Assembly: GCF_048773025.1 (NCBI RefSeq)
Contig: NC_133559.1
Location: forward strand, 11,500,501 to 11,564,500
DNA: 64,000 nucleotides
Reading direction: 5' to 3'
From: Camelus bactrianus
Lineage: Eukaryota > Chordata > Mammalia > Artiodactyla > Camelidae
Position 1 is the stretch's first letter. Every line of letters starts with the position of its first letter. Positions 1 through 12,734 of this stretch are shown piece by piece. The notes below the pieces were generated by a model. The model saw only the letters and a program-made list of their open reading frames with translations, had not been told where the DNA came from and did no database searches. The position numbers were made by a program, and so were the translations under genes.

Positions 1-1681
1 GGAGAAGTCACTCTGGTGCAGACGATACAACAGCAGTATTGTTTCCAAGCCCGGCTGAGGCAGGGAGGAAGTGGTGGAGTCTGGGTCTTGTGCTAAGGAG
101 ACAATGGCAGCACATCAGGTGCCCAGCATCCTCATCTCTGGGCTGGTTTTGTGATTTGGGCTGTGGTCCTAGCCACAGCCTATGTCTCCCTTTTTCCTTC
201 ACGTTTTCAAACCATGATTTTACAGATCCTCCTAGCAGTTATTTGAACCAAACAATACCTTTTCAGCAGCTTCCATTTCTACATTTAAAAAAAAAAATCC
301 AGAGTTAATTTCTGTTTATTGCAAATAAGAACAGTCTTACTGAAATTTGTTCCAGGAAATGGGACACACCGGGCATCAGAACTAAAATGTGAATTGACTT
401 GGTAAAGGAGGTGAAGAACAAGGCATTTAGTGCCTCAAAGTTTTGAGCTGGAAAGTTGGTGACCATTGTTATACGGTTGTAAGACAGTTGGTGAAAGTGT
501 TCACTAAGGTCATACAAGACCCTATGAGAAAGAAGAGGAGCTTACCTTGAAGAAGGCTTGCTCTGAAAGCAGAGAATAGAAGGGAAATAGGACTTTACCA
601 GAAGAGGCTCCTTCTGTCTGCATCCTGCAACTTAAGTTATTAAGCATTCAATTACTTGAAGCTGTTGGATCAAAATATGTTAATTTTCAACTTCAGGATA
701 AATTTCGTGTGAGGAGAGGTATGCTGGGATTGAGAAGTGCTTGGTAGAGACCCTGAGGACATGAGGCTGGGGATGTAAAATGGGCTCAGAATTGGTTTGG
801 AAAGTCTTAGCTGAGGCTCCAGATTTGTTACTCAATGGAGCAAACAGAAAACTAAGATTTAAAAATCATTTTGGGAAGTGAAAAATCACTCTGGGACAAG
901 TTCTGCTTATTCCAATTTCCTTTGTAACAGCATCACCAAACACTCGCTCCTTTTCTTTAAATCTGAAAGCCACTGCACAGAACTACACTTTTAAGAATCT
1001 TAGAATTTTTTCATTCCATTATTCAAAGCACAGAGATTTCAGTGTCTTTTCAGTTTATTAATTCTTTAGCTTCCAGTATTTACAAATAAAATATTCTATT
1101 AGCTTCTTTTATAGAATAATCTCAGTGTTTTACATACAATGAGGAATTTACCCTTCACTGCCCACCCAGAGAGAAACTGAGGCTCAGAGCCTTGATCAAG
1201 TCTGCATGGTGAGTGAGAGCAGCTCCTGGACTGAGTACAGGCAGCCAAAGTGTAAGCTGTTCCAGACTTTGCAGCTGGTGGTCATCTGTCTGAGACAGGT
1301 ACTGGATGTCTTGCTCTGGCTTTCTGCCTTTGGCTTTTATTGTCCAATCCCAGCAAAGAGCAAGACACCTGAAGGTCTGGACTCCATGGACTGGCATTAT
1401 CCATTTTGCCTGCTACACCGCAGAGATGGAAAGCTATACTCGGTAGCTTTCTGTTCTGGGCTTGTGCCCTCTGCAGAGCAGGCTAAGTGCTTGGATAGCC
1501 TCACTTCCTTGTCCATTCCACAGGTAGGTATGGAAGAAACATCACCAGGGAGTCGATCCAAGAAGAGCACAGATGTGTAAGATGTCACATTTAACTTGGG
1601 ACCTGGGACCAAGTTCAGTGGTTTTTTTTTTTTTGGCTCCTCCGTGTTACTTCCAAAATTCCCTTTACTGGGTCTGTGGTG
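1..1681 (-). other. SLAMF1: SLAMF1 3' UTR and downstream flank
   Basis: No coding sequence is supported here. Reading on the minus strand after the stop, AATAAA-type poly(A) signals occur at 1336-1341, 1054-1059 and 315-320. Human SLAMF1 has a long 3' UTR, so any of these could end the transcript. Which one is used cannot be told from sequence alone. Several open frames in this stretch (for example 1206-1580 on the plus strand) carry no recognisable domain. Confidence 0.55.
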
Positions 1682-1732
1682 TCAGCTCTCTGGAAGTGTC
1701 ACGCTGGCATAGACTGTGATGGAGCTTGACTC
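1682..1732 (-). CDS. SLAMF1: SLAMF1 exon 7 coding part (terminal ITSM and stop)
   Basis: Encodes the last 16 residues, [16 protein letters not shown], followed by TGA at 1684-1682. TVYASV (Tyr340) is a perfect switch motif, and the C-terminal [12 protein letters not shown] is identical to human. Acceptor is TGCCTAG|GAG, phase 0. The exon is too short to stand out as an open reading frame, so it was found by matching the expected C-terminus. Confidence 0.93.
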   Translation of the reverse strand, partial: ESSSITVYASVTLPES

Positions 1733-4700
1733 CTAGGCACAAAACAGAAGTCTGTGAGTGGAGAGACCAGCACTCGGTTCACAGGCTGTAAGTGGAAATA
1801 GTGATGCTTAGGAAAAGGAAAAGATCTCAAGAATCACGTAGCATAGCAAGTTGCTCAGGGTCTGTCACAGCTGAGTATTAATGCAGGCAGCACTGAGGTC
1901 CCCAGACTGCCTGCCCACCCACAAGGTGGACTTCAGCTCCCTTCAAGCATACGCATGCCATCAGGGAGACTGGGAGGCCTGTCATAGTCATCTGAGGACC
2001 TGCACTCAGTTTGGAGAAGCCAAGAGAGTTCTAAGTTACTGAGCTTTAATGAAAGAGTTAGTGAGACCCAAAAGGAGGAGGGAGAGGTGGTTCAGGCAGG
2101 AGAGAGGGACAGGGAGGAGATGATGACTGTGGGCAAAGACCTCTCATAGGGAGAGGAGATTCAAGGGTCAGAGAAAGAGACAGGAATGGGGGAACTTAGG
2201 GGGTTTTGCTGAAAAATATGAAATACACCAAGTGCTGTGTTTCTTCCCCAAGAAAACATCATTAAAAAAACTACATTATTTTTTAAAGCTTTTAAAGTCA
2301 GTTTTATGTTTTCACTTTGTTTTAGATAGGACAATGGTCTGTGAATAGACCTCAAGATGAAGACAAGGCACCCTCCCAGGCATTGCTGGGTATGTGCATA
2401 GTAGGAGCTTTGAAGAGGATGGATAAACGTAGGCATTTCTGTTGCTTTTTAATCCTCCGTTGTCTCCTCAAATGCTTTATTTAATAGAGCCCAAGTGGAG
2501 CTGAGATTTCAGCCCAGAATTTATTTCTGTTCATTTAGTAAGAGGAAAGATTCCTGTCAAGTAAACTTAGTCCACACCGATCTTGCAATGGGGCAGAATT
2601 GGTGAGGCTCCTTCAGGGCTGCACGTCATACCCTCTTCCAGGCTTGCCACCAAAGCCGAGCTCCGCTCCTAAATGCTCTGATTAAATAGGGCTTTATGGA
2701 GACTAGGCATGAGCACTTTTAAAAAGCTTTCCTGGCAATTCTGCTACGTGGCTGGACTTGAGAACTCCTGGACTCAAGATGCGGTTCCCAAACTTAAATG
2801 TGCACGGGGATCACCTGGAGGATGTTGTGTTTTAATGTGCAGATTCCTGGTTCCTCTAGGTAGACACTCTGATTGAACAGAACCCTAGGTGAAAGGCCTC
2901 AGGAATCTTTGGTTTTTTAACAGATATGCCAGCTGATTCTGATGTGGTCCTTGGACACCTCTGACAGAAACACTGATGAGCAGGGACCCCAGGTGAGCAG
3001 CCATGAGGGGTCTCCTGGAAGCCCTGCAATTGAGGCTGCAGATACTCCTTGCTGCCTGCTTGCTAGGGCCCGCCTTCTCACGTCAGGAGTCTGTTCCATT
3101 TGAGCTCTCCTCAGGTCCCACCCTTCCGCCTCCTCCACCTACTCCCTCTCTACAGAGAGGAGACACAGAGAGCCTCACCTGGACCTGGACGGGCTCTGGG
3201 ACAGGCTCTGAGACAGGCTCTGGGACAGGCTCTGTGGCAGCAACATAAATGGTGGTGCAGGGGTCCTGAGCCAACAGCGGATCAGGTTTCTCCTGAACAG
3301 ACTACAAGGGAAACAAAGAAAGCAGGAGATTAGCTGTGGAGAGAGTTATTTCCCATCCAGGTCCCCATGGAGAAGCGCAGAACCAAGAAGCCTTGAGTAA
3401 GGAAGTTCCTTGGAGTCATTCGGTCCAGCCTCCTTTCCAGGTGGAAATTCTCCTCCCAGTTCCTTAGAACTCAATTCTCCAGGCTTTGTTTGGACTCCCC
3501 AAGTGATAACTTGGAGCTCACAGCCTTGTGAGACAGCCTGATTCATTATTACTGCTTCCCAGATTTATTTATTTATTTATTTGACAGGGGAAGGTAATTA
3601 GGTCTATTTGTTTATTTAGTTTGAGAGAGGTACTGGGGATTGAACCTACTGCTTGAGCTATATACCCCTCCTCTTCCCAGATGTTTGAAAAGTCTTCCTC
3701 ACAGTGAACTGGAATAGGTGTGGCTCTTATGCAAACAGTGAACAAGAATGGGATTTTCATAGCATTTAAGTCTCACTCATATCACCCACAACACATGGAA
3801 GTCCTGCCATTCTTCACTCTAACATGGTTTCTCATTACTTCTCTTTCCTGCCCTAATATTGAGCTTAAAAATAACTCCTCATGTCCAAGCGTGTTAAGGT
3901 TTACAAAGTTCTTCACATATATCTTCTCGTTTGTCTCACAACCACTCTATATATTAAATACTATTGTTACACACACTTTACAGGTGAAGGAGCCCAGAAT
4001 GATTTAGTACTTTCCTAACGTGCACATGCAAAAAAGTATCAAAGCCAGGATTCCCACCATGGTCTTTTAACTTAAAGTGCATGTTCTTTCCAAAAAAATT
4101 ATTCTTCTTTGGTTACTCCAATTTATAATGACCTCTTCTTTACCTAAATCCCTCAGGTATTTAAAGTCTAATTCATACATTACAACACTTAACTGTACAC
4201 TGTATTTAAAACACTCTGATATATTTCCACATTGCTTCTCCAAACAGACCATCAATTCCTTGAGAAATAGCCTATATATTTTTTTGCATTCCCTACAAAA
4301 CAGTGCTGGGCACATAAGAAAACCTCAGTTGATGTTTGTTGACATTACTTAGAATGCATTAAAACCCACGATACCAGGGTCGTCGGTATGGGGGTAAATT
4401 GAGACCACAATCCTCTAAGATGGAGATGGCATAACTAATGCCAGGAAAGTCATCCTTTTAACATACTCTGCGGGCACTGGGTAGGATAATGCTACTCTCC
4501 ACTTTTCTTTGAAATACAGTGAGACTTAAAGCTGAAGCACATGGATTTTAATGGGAAAGAACTTGGAATTTTGTCATCTGATGGGAGAGGTAAAGGACTG
4601 GAAAAGTTTACTGAAGGGAAGAAGATTCAAGATAGGACATGATCTTTCTCTTAATAATATCTGATGGACTGCCATGTAGAAGAGGCATTAGATTTGTTCT

Positions 4701-7700
4701 GTAGAGTCCTTCAGCTTTAAATCAAGGTTAGAATTTTAGAGAAATATTTTGGTTCAATAAAATGAAGGTCTTTCTAATAGTAAGAGGTGCTCAAATGTGA
4801 GGTGAATTGCTTTGGGAGGCAGTGAATTCCCCATGACTGGAAGTGCTTGGGGTGGAACAGGGGTTCTCACACTTTAATGTGCTTATCAATTATATGGGGG
4901 TCTTGTTAGAAGGCTGGTTCTATTTCAGAAGATCTGGGCAGGGGAAGCCTGAGATTTTGCATTTCTAATTAGGTCCAAGATAATGCCGATGCTGCTTGTT
5001 CACAGACCATATTTTAGTAAAAAAGGAGCTAGCCAGCACTTTGGAAGTAATGTTGTAGAAGAAAATTCAAGCATTAATTGAGTGAAATTAAAGAAGATCT
5101 AAATAAAGGAATGGATATATCATTTTGTGAATGGAAAGACTCAGTACTATAAATATATATGATCTCCTCAAAATTGATCAATGCAGTTCTATTTAAAATT
5201 CCAGCAGAATTTTAAGGGGGATACTGACAAACTGAATCTAAAGTATATATGAGAATGCAAAGGACTAAAAATGGCCAAGAACTCAAAGAAGAACAAGAAC
5301 AAGTGAGAAGACTCATTTTACCAGATATCAAACTTTTAATAAATCTGTAATCACAGATTTAACAGTATGATACTGGTCCAGGTATGTACAAATAGACCAG
5401 TGGAGAAGAATAGAGAACTTCAAAATAGACTCACACATATATGGCCCGCTGATTTATGATAAAGGCTGCCCTGCAGGCCAAGAACAATGTTTTAAATATA
5501 AATATTCAATAGGTTATCCATTCAGAAAAAAAAAAAACAACTTGACTCATCTCACATGGTACTCCAAAAATCATTTTCAAGCACATAACAGATATAAGTG
5601 TAAAAGATAAATCAGTTTTAGAAGAAGACAAAAGAGTATCCTATTACCTGGGAGTAGAGGAAGATTTCTCAAACAGAACATAAAAAGTGCTGTCTACAAA
5701 GGAAAAGATTACCAAATTGTTCTGCACTAAAACTGAGAACTTTTCTTTATCAAAATATATCTCTGAGAAATTGCAAAGGCAAACCACAGGATGGGTGAAG
5801 GTATGTGCTAACATATAACTGCCAAAAAGCTAAAAATATTTAAAGATCTTATACTAATCAATCCACCCGCCCCAAAATGGCCTGAAATTCAAAGGAAAAC
5901 GGGCAGGAGATTTAAGAGGCACCTTAAGAAAGAAGCTATTAATATGGTCAATAAGCATATGAAAGTTGTTCAACATCTTTAATAATTAGAAGAATACAAA
6001 ATAAAACTATGAAAAGATACATTCAACAGAATGACTAAAATTTAAAATACCAATAATACCAAGTTTTGATTAGAATGTCTAGCAACTGAAACTCTTGTAT
6101 GTAGTTGCAGAAAAGTAAATTGGTGCATCCACTTTGAAAAACAGTTTGGCCTTATCTAATCAATTTGAAGATATGCATACTCTATGATTCAGCAATTCTA
6201 CTTCTAAGAATATACCCAACAAAAATATGTGCACATATCTACTAAGAAGCATACATATGAATGTTCATAGCTCCAATTTTCATAATAGTCTCAAACTGAA
6301 AAAAAAACCCCAAATGTCCAACACATGGTCAACTGGATAAACTCTACTATATGTGTACAATGATATTCTATAAAGCAATGAAAACGAATGCATTATATCT
6401 AAGCTCAAGGACATGCATGAGGGAGAGTATAGCTCAAGCAGTAAAGCTCATGCTTAGCATGCTTGAAGTCCTGGGTTCAATCCCCAGTACCTCCTCTAAA
6501 AGTAAATAAGCCTAATTACTGCCCCCACCAGCCCAAAATAATAATAATTAAAAAAAGACATGCATGAATTTCATAAATGTAATATTGAGCAAAAGAAATC
6601 AGACACAAAAGGAAAAATACTGTAGGATTCCACTTTCATAAAGTAAAACAAACAAACAAAAAACCCCCAAAAACCCTAAACTATATTTTCAGAAGTCATA
6701 ATAGTGGAATCTTTAGGGAGGAGAGAGAAAATAGTGATTGGGAGGGGCACAAAGAGGTCTTCTGGGGGTATGAGCAATGTTCTGTTCCTTGATCTGAGTG
6801 GTAGTTTCATGGTACTAGAAGACTCAATACTGAAAGATACAGTTTCTCCTCAACTATATCTGTGGATTCAATGCAATCCTAATAGGATTTTTTCTTCCTT
6901 TTCATGATACTTGAGAAGCTGATTCTAAAATCCATATGAAAGTACAGAGGGACAAGAATAGCCAAAAACTCTTGAAGAAAAATGAGGTAGGAAGACTTGC
7001 TTTACCAGATACCAAGATGGGGTAACTCAGTGAGCTGACATTTATATATTGTGCACTTTTTGGTATGTTATGCCATAATTTACAATAAAAATAGGGATGC
7101 TAGCAGCATGGGATAGAATAGACAGGAAAGGCACCATGGTTGAACCTGATTACCAAAATGTGTAAGTACAAACGTGGAGGTTGCTCTTGGGACTCTCATC
7201 TATTTAAATGGAGTTTGGTTCTCAGCTCTCAGCTGTGGTCATGGCCTGTGTAACAAACCCTCCAGTCCACTAGGGGGACAGCAGAAAGAAGAGCTTTGTC
7301 CAAGAGTTTATCTCTGGTTATCAGAAATGCATTTACCATCATCTGATACAATTTTCCAAGGTATTAATCAAAGCTGTCTCTACCTTCACATGCTTTACTC
7401 AAGAATTTGTCTTTCCCTACACTCTGAATGGCCAGATTCTGGCCTATTCATCACCTAGAATTGCCTTCATGTCTGAAACATATCTGACCATAATCCTTTT
7501 AGCTTCCCTCTTACTTCTAACATATCTGCTCCTCAACTTCATCATGACTCTAGTTTGTTTTTTTTTTTTTTAGTCCATCTCTTCTGTCTTAGTTCAACCA
7601 TCACTCCATCACAGTTTTGCTTTCTTTCATCCCCAGCGTACATATCATCTTCCATCTCTCCAGCCACTCTCTAGGCAGACTCCTCAAGATCCTTCCCTGT

Positions 7701-10700
7701 CTCTTTGGTACTTTGCAAACTCCTAAACTTGGATCAGACCAACATGTCACACGATAGCCTTCCTCAGCTTTTCCTTCTCTCTTCAAGCTTGCACCCTCTT
7801 CTGGCCTTTTTTGCTGCCTCCTCTTTGGAGACGGCCCGCACTCTTTCTATGGAGTGTGTACCTACTTTTGCTTTAACCTGAGCACCCAGTTCCCACACTT
7901 CTTTCCTTGCTTTTCTCTTGCCTTACACTCTATGCAGTATGTATCTCTCTAAATAAATCTACCTTTACTCAAAAAAAAAAAAAAAGTTTGCACCCTCTTC
8001 CCTAGAGAAGGAGAGAGTTTGATAACAGAATCACAGACTTCTAGAATGGCAGGCTGGAAGGAGTCATATGTCACATGTTTCTAGCTTCCTCATTTTTTTC
8101 CTATGAAGAAACAGATGACCAGAAAATTACCCAGTATTTCCCATTATTTTGAGTAATAAATAGTCCCATTTGATCCTGAAGTTTAATGCCCTTTTAGAGA
8201 GCTCTTGTTATTGACTTCTGCCTCCCTAATTTTCTCTGCCCACATAGACCCATAAAGATCAGACATATACAGATCCCATGGGAAACATGACAGGTTTACC
8301 CCAGACGAAGAAAGTATAGGACTTACACCTGATTTCTGGACTTGGGCATAGATAGTAAGGCTTTTTGCTTCCACTGCTGGCTGGCAGCTGTCTGTTTTAC
8401 CTGGGGAAAAGAAATTATAGTGATTATCTCTCTCTGGTCCCCAGCATGAACTCTCTACTCAGACCCATGTGATCTTCCCCCTCCCCGCCCGCCACCGCCA
8501 GGGGGACCATAGGAACAAAGCACTGAGCCCCAAGCCCCCTGAATATTTTCGTATGACATTAGGTTAGATACTTGATCTCTCTAGGCTTATTTCCCTACCT
8601 GTAAAACGGGATAGAAATACTTGCCTCACAGGGTTATTATGATGATTCCATGAGATATTATTTGTGAAGTGTTTAGAACAGTGCCTGGCACGTGGTAAAT
8701 TCCCTAAATGTGTTAGGTGTAATTGATGTGCCATTCAATTGTTTTGATCTCCATTGTTTGATGTGCATATCTGGCCTCCTGATAGGATTCTAAGTTCTTT
8801 AGGGGCAGTGCAAGTTATTTATATCTCTTTTGAACTCTTCAGCTCGTAGTATGTTGTTTCACTCATAGCTTTCTCACCTCCCAGTTTTGGGGGGCTTTGG
8901 GGTGTATGTAGGGGGAAAGGGGTCTAAGAGGCATGATCTGCCTAGGACTGTTTGGAAAATAAAGCTACAGTGACATTCTGATGCCTACGATCTGGAAGTT
9001 TTGCTCAGGGTCCTGGGTCTCAGGAAATTAATATGTTGTAAAACATTTAAATTTTTAATCAGTTTCTGAATTTTTTCATTTTAAATTATAAAAATAATTC
9101 TTTTTTTTTTTACAAAATTTAAAATAATATACATTGAAAAGTATGTCCTCCCTCCCCCATTAATCAGTACAATTTCATTCTCAGAAATAATTGCTTTGAA
9201 CAGTTTGATGTATATACCCTTCCAGACCAGCTCTGGACAATAGAACATTCTTTGATGTTGGAAATGTTCCATATCTGCAGTGTAATATGGTAGCTGCAAG
9301 CCACAAGTGGCTATTGAGCACCGAACTATGGCTGAAGCAACTGAGAAACTGAATTTTAAATTATACTTAATTCTAATTAATTTAAATGTAAACAGCCGCA
9401 TGTGGCTGGTGACTACCATATAAGACAGTGCAGTTCCGAACATTTGCTATACTTACACAGATTTTTTATGCAAATTGGGTCATTTGCATATGCTATCTCT
9501 GTAACTTGACCTTTTCACTTACAATGTATTGAGGACATTTTCCATGCTAGTGCTATCTCATTCTTTCTAACGTTTCAAGGTATTCTTTGCATGCATCACG
9601 TAGAAGTGAGAAGGATGGAGGGAAAGGAACAGATGGAAGCATGGAGGTCTATTTTGGGACTATTGCAAAGTCCAGGCAGAGGCAATGGAGGCTTGACCCA
9701 GGAGCAATCACACAAAGTCTTTAGGATAGACTTATTTTAACACCAATGAATTTATCCTCTTAAAAATCTAGGAGCATGTCTCTGAGGGAATAGCATTTAG
9801 GAGAGGCATATTTTTGCTTGGAAGGGGAAAGTGTATGTATGTAGAGAAGGTGGTTTTATGCTGCATGAGTGATCCTTGGGGAAGAATTGATGGGCAGCGG
9901 CTGGGAAGCATGAAGAATTCAAAGAAGCTGATGTATGATTTTCCTGTGCCTGCCTAGTGGTTCCAACTTCATTTTTTTTGGTCAGGGTTGATGCTGGCTG
10001 AAGAATGTGTGTGTGTGTGTGTGTGTATAGAATGGAGGATGGGGTTGCAGGTTAGTTCTGAGAATTACAACCTTTCAGTTCAAATCCGTGAGTGAGTGTG
10101 AAGTTAGCCATGCCCGCCCAGCACCGTCCTAGGTGTTGTAGGGGAACAAGCAGCACAGAGAACAGACCTCAGTCCTTAAAGAACTTCTGTCTTTCAGGTC
10201 AGCTCAAGCTGGAAATTACAATTGTGGGGACAGCTCTACATGGTCAGACAGATGAAAAAAGTAAGGCTGAATTTTGCGTCTCAAAGACTGAATCAAGATA
10301 ATTCACTTCTATTTTTTCCCCCGGGGCAAGAACAGGTTTCCAGGAGCCAGCTCAACTTGACTCAAAGTCAGCAAGGCCTTAGGATCTAATGAAAAAGGTC
10401 TTAGCCTTAGAACTGGGGCAGCTACATTCTAGCCCTCATTAGCTGTGTGGCATTAGACAACACAGGCCATCTCAAGGGTCTCTTCCTTTAACATAACTGT
10501 ACAATGAAGATGTAGACTGTCTAATGTCCTTTTCAGCTCTCACCTCAGGCATAAAGTTGTCTAGTACTCTAAGTTTGAGTCCTGTAAATCTGCTCAAGGT
10601 GCTGTCCCTGGATCCTTCCAGTGCTGCCCTCTGCTGGCAATAGGACTTAAATACTGATGTCCATATTAAGAGATGTCTTTCTGCGCATGTATGTGTGTAC

Positions 10701-12697
10701 ATATGTATATATGTATGTATCCACCTATTTATCTGTCATCCATCATATACCCATATAAGCCACCATGTCCAGTGCTTCCTGTGTATTGACCCATGAATCC
10801 TCACAAGAAAACCATGAAGTACATAATATTATCCCCACTTTGCAGAGGAGAGGTTAAATCGTTTGGCTACACAGCTTGTCAGTGGCCAAGTCTGCATTTG
10901 AAAGTAAATTTGTCTGATGCTAAAGTCTATGTTCTTAATCAGTGTATCTCTAGACATGAAATTGCCAGAGGGTCCTCCTGAAAGCCTCTGAGTCAGGCAA
11001 CAGATGACACCATTAGAAGCTGTTAATAGAATCTCTTGAGCAAAGGCTTATGAAGGGTACAGCAATGAAGCATAGGGTTGTTTCCACAGATCTGGGGCAG
11101 GGTTTTTCTGTGTTCCTGGCTTACAGGGAATACACAGTGATTAAGAAGAAGGATGGGTATGTGTGCTGGGAAAAGTGGTGGGGAATTACAGTGGAGGGGA
11201 GACTACTCTCTTCAGAGCACAAACATGTGTTGAGCAGAATGTAGCTGAGGAAAGAGTGTGGGTCAGGATCCCAGGACCTTCACTAGCTAGGTTAATGGGG
11301 GTATGGTCCTCTCAGCCTTCTCATCGCTGTATTTCACTGCTTCCTTACTGTCCAAGCCAAATGTGGTTGCCCTGCCCCATCCCGGTAGGGTCTCAACAGG
11401 ATTTCTGTCTGAATTGCCAACCCACCATCTCCTCCCCAGCTGCCTCTTAGATGAAGGAAATGAGACAAGGTAGGCGGCTTGCTATGATCTAGATTTTCTT
11501 ATACAAGCAAAACCAACATCAGAGCGCTGAGGTAAGGGCTTTTTCAAGAAGATTACATGTGGAGAACACTGATCTACTTGAGAATGAAATCAATGTGAGA
11601 ATCAAGTTCTAGCCTCCCCATGGGAACCCCAGCCCAGGGATCTTCCCTGACTTGGGGCAGGAACTTCTGACTCTAGCGTGGGTAGGTGGTGGATGGTGTG
11701 GCCATGGGGAGCACGCTGCCCTGAGATATTGAATCATAGGACAACTTGGAGGAGAGGACAGGAGATACTAAATCTAGGCATTTACATGGCAAGGGAGTAA
11801 TTGAGCCTTAATGATTTTAGTCTACCCTGGGTGATTTCTATAACTGTTTAGTTTAGCTTTAGGTAACCTCATGGATTGCACACTTTCCCCAGGGTGAATC
11901 AGAATTTGTGCTAAAATCTTAGGAAATCATGTTCCCTTTGCTGTCTTCTGATGACCTGTGGGCCTTCCCAGAGGAACACAGCCTTGTAGTTGGAAGACAT
12001 AGTTACAGCTCTGATACCCTCACCAGCCAGCTGGGTGACCTTGCAGGAGTCACTTAACCTCTCTGTGCCTCTGTTACCCCATTGCTAAGTCACATAGGAA
12101 CAACTATACCCTACCTCTCTCAGAGGGATATCGTAAGGATAAAAATAAGTTATAGAAAGGTTCCAACCCTTGGGTTAAAACACCTTATTATAATGTCTTT
12201 TTTTTTAGTTGATAATTATAACTTTTCTTGAACAAGATCCAAGAGTCCTCTGAATTCTGCTCCTAGTGAATATTTTAGGCCTCTTGTCCAGACCTCTTCA
12301 GCATCCTTCACATGCCTCTGCTGCAGTGCTAGCATATTGAATCTATCTGTGTAATTTCTCCCATGTTGGTTCATGTGGTTCATCTTGCTTTTTATCCCCA
12401 TAGCCTACTATAGGGGACCAAGCAAAACATGAAGAATTAGACTGGATTGAGCAAGGTCACAGGATATGTTTATTGAGTGTTTTTGCAAAGGCGCTTCCTG
12501 CAAAAAGCCAAAGTGGTGAGAGCAAGCAGTTGTAGGGAGAGGTCCCCTGTTTACCGCAGAGTCTGATAAATATCTCTTTATTGTCAGACACCTACCTCTT
12601 CTTCTCAGTAGGAGTATTACCATTTCGAGAATCATGATGACACCAACAATGCCCCCTAAGAACAGTCCAGCATACAGTCCCCATTGTCTTGATTCTG

Positions 12698-12734
<37 letters not shown>

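Larger units (their letters stand above)
5105..7095 (+). mobile_element. L1 3' portion (end of ORF2 and 3' UTR), with two insertions
   Basis: Decayed LINE-1 in plus orientation. The 3' part of ORF2 is visible from 5105 (CCAGCAGAATTTTAA, TTACCAGATATCAAAC and so on), then 3' UTR-like sequence from about 6570 (ACTTTCATAAAGTAAAAC, GGGTATGAGCAATGTTCTGT), ending in an AATAAAAA-type tail at about 7085. It is interrupted by a tRNA-Ala SINE at 6421-6556. A second L1 ORF2 piece (about 6818-7018) lies inside the 3' UTR. No intact frame remains. Confidence 0.8.
3302..8326 (-). other. SLAMF1: SLAMF1 intron 5
   Basis: About 5 kb of intron, largely occupied by transposable elements: a minus-strand tRNA-Ala SINE, MIR and L2 relics, a MER5A copy, a plus-strand L1 3' portion with a nested SINE, and a small poly(A) retrocopy. 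No exon-like coding signal was seen inside. Confidence 0.85.
8401..12595 (-). other. SLAMF1: SLAMF1 intron 4
   Basis: About 4.2 kb between the transmembrane exon and the first switch-motif exon. It contains MIR relics (8540, 10390, 10765, 11985), a hAT-Charlie relic at 9222 and a (TG) run at 10006. The rest is unassigned unique sequence. Confidence 0.85.

Noticed and set aside
1206-1580. 124-codon open frame on the plus strand near the SLAMF1 3' end
   Set aside because: No domain, no splice context, antisense to the SLAMF1 3' UTR, and another frame on the opposite strand overlaps it. Likely chance.
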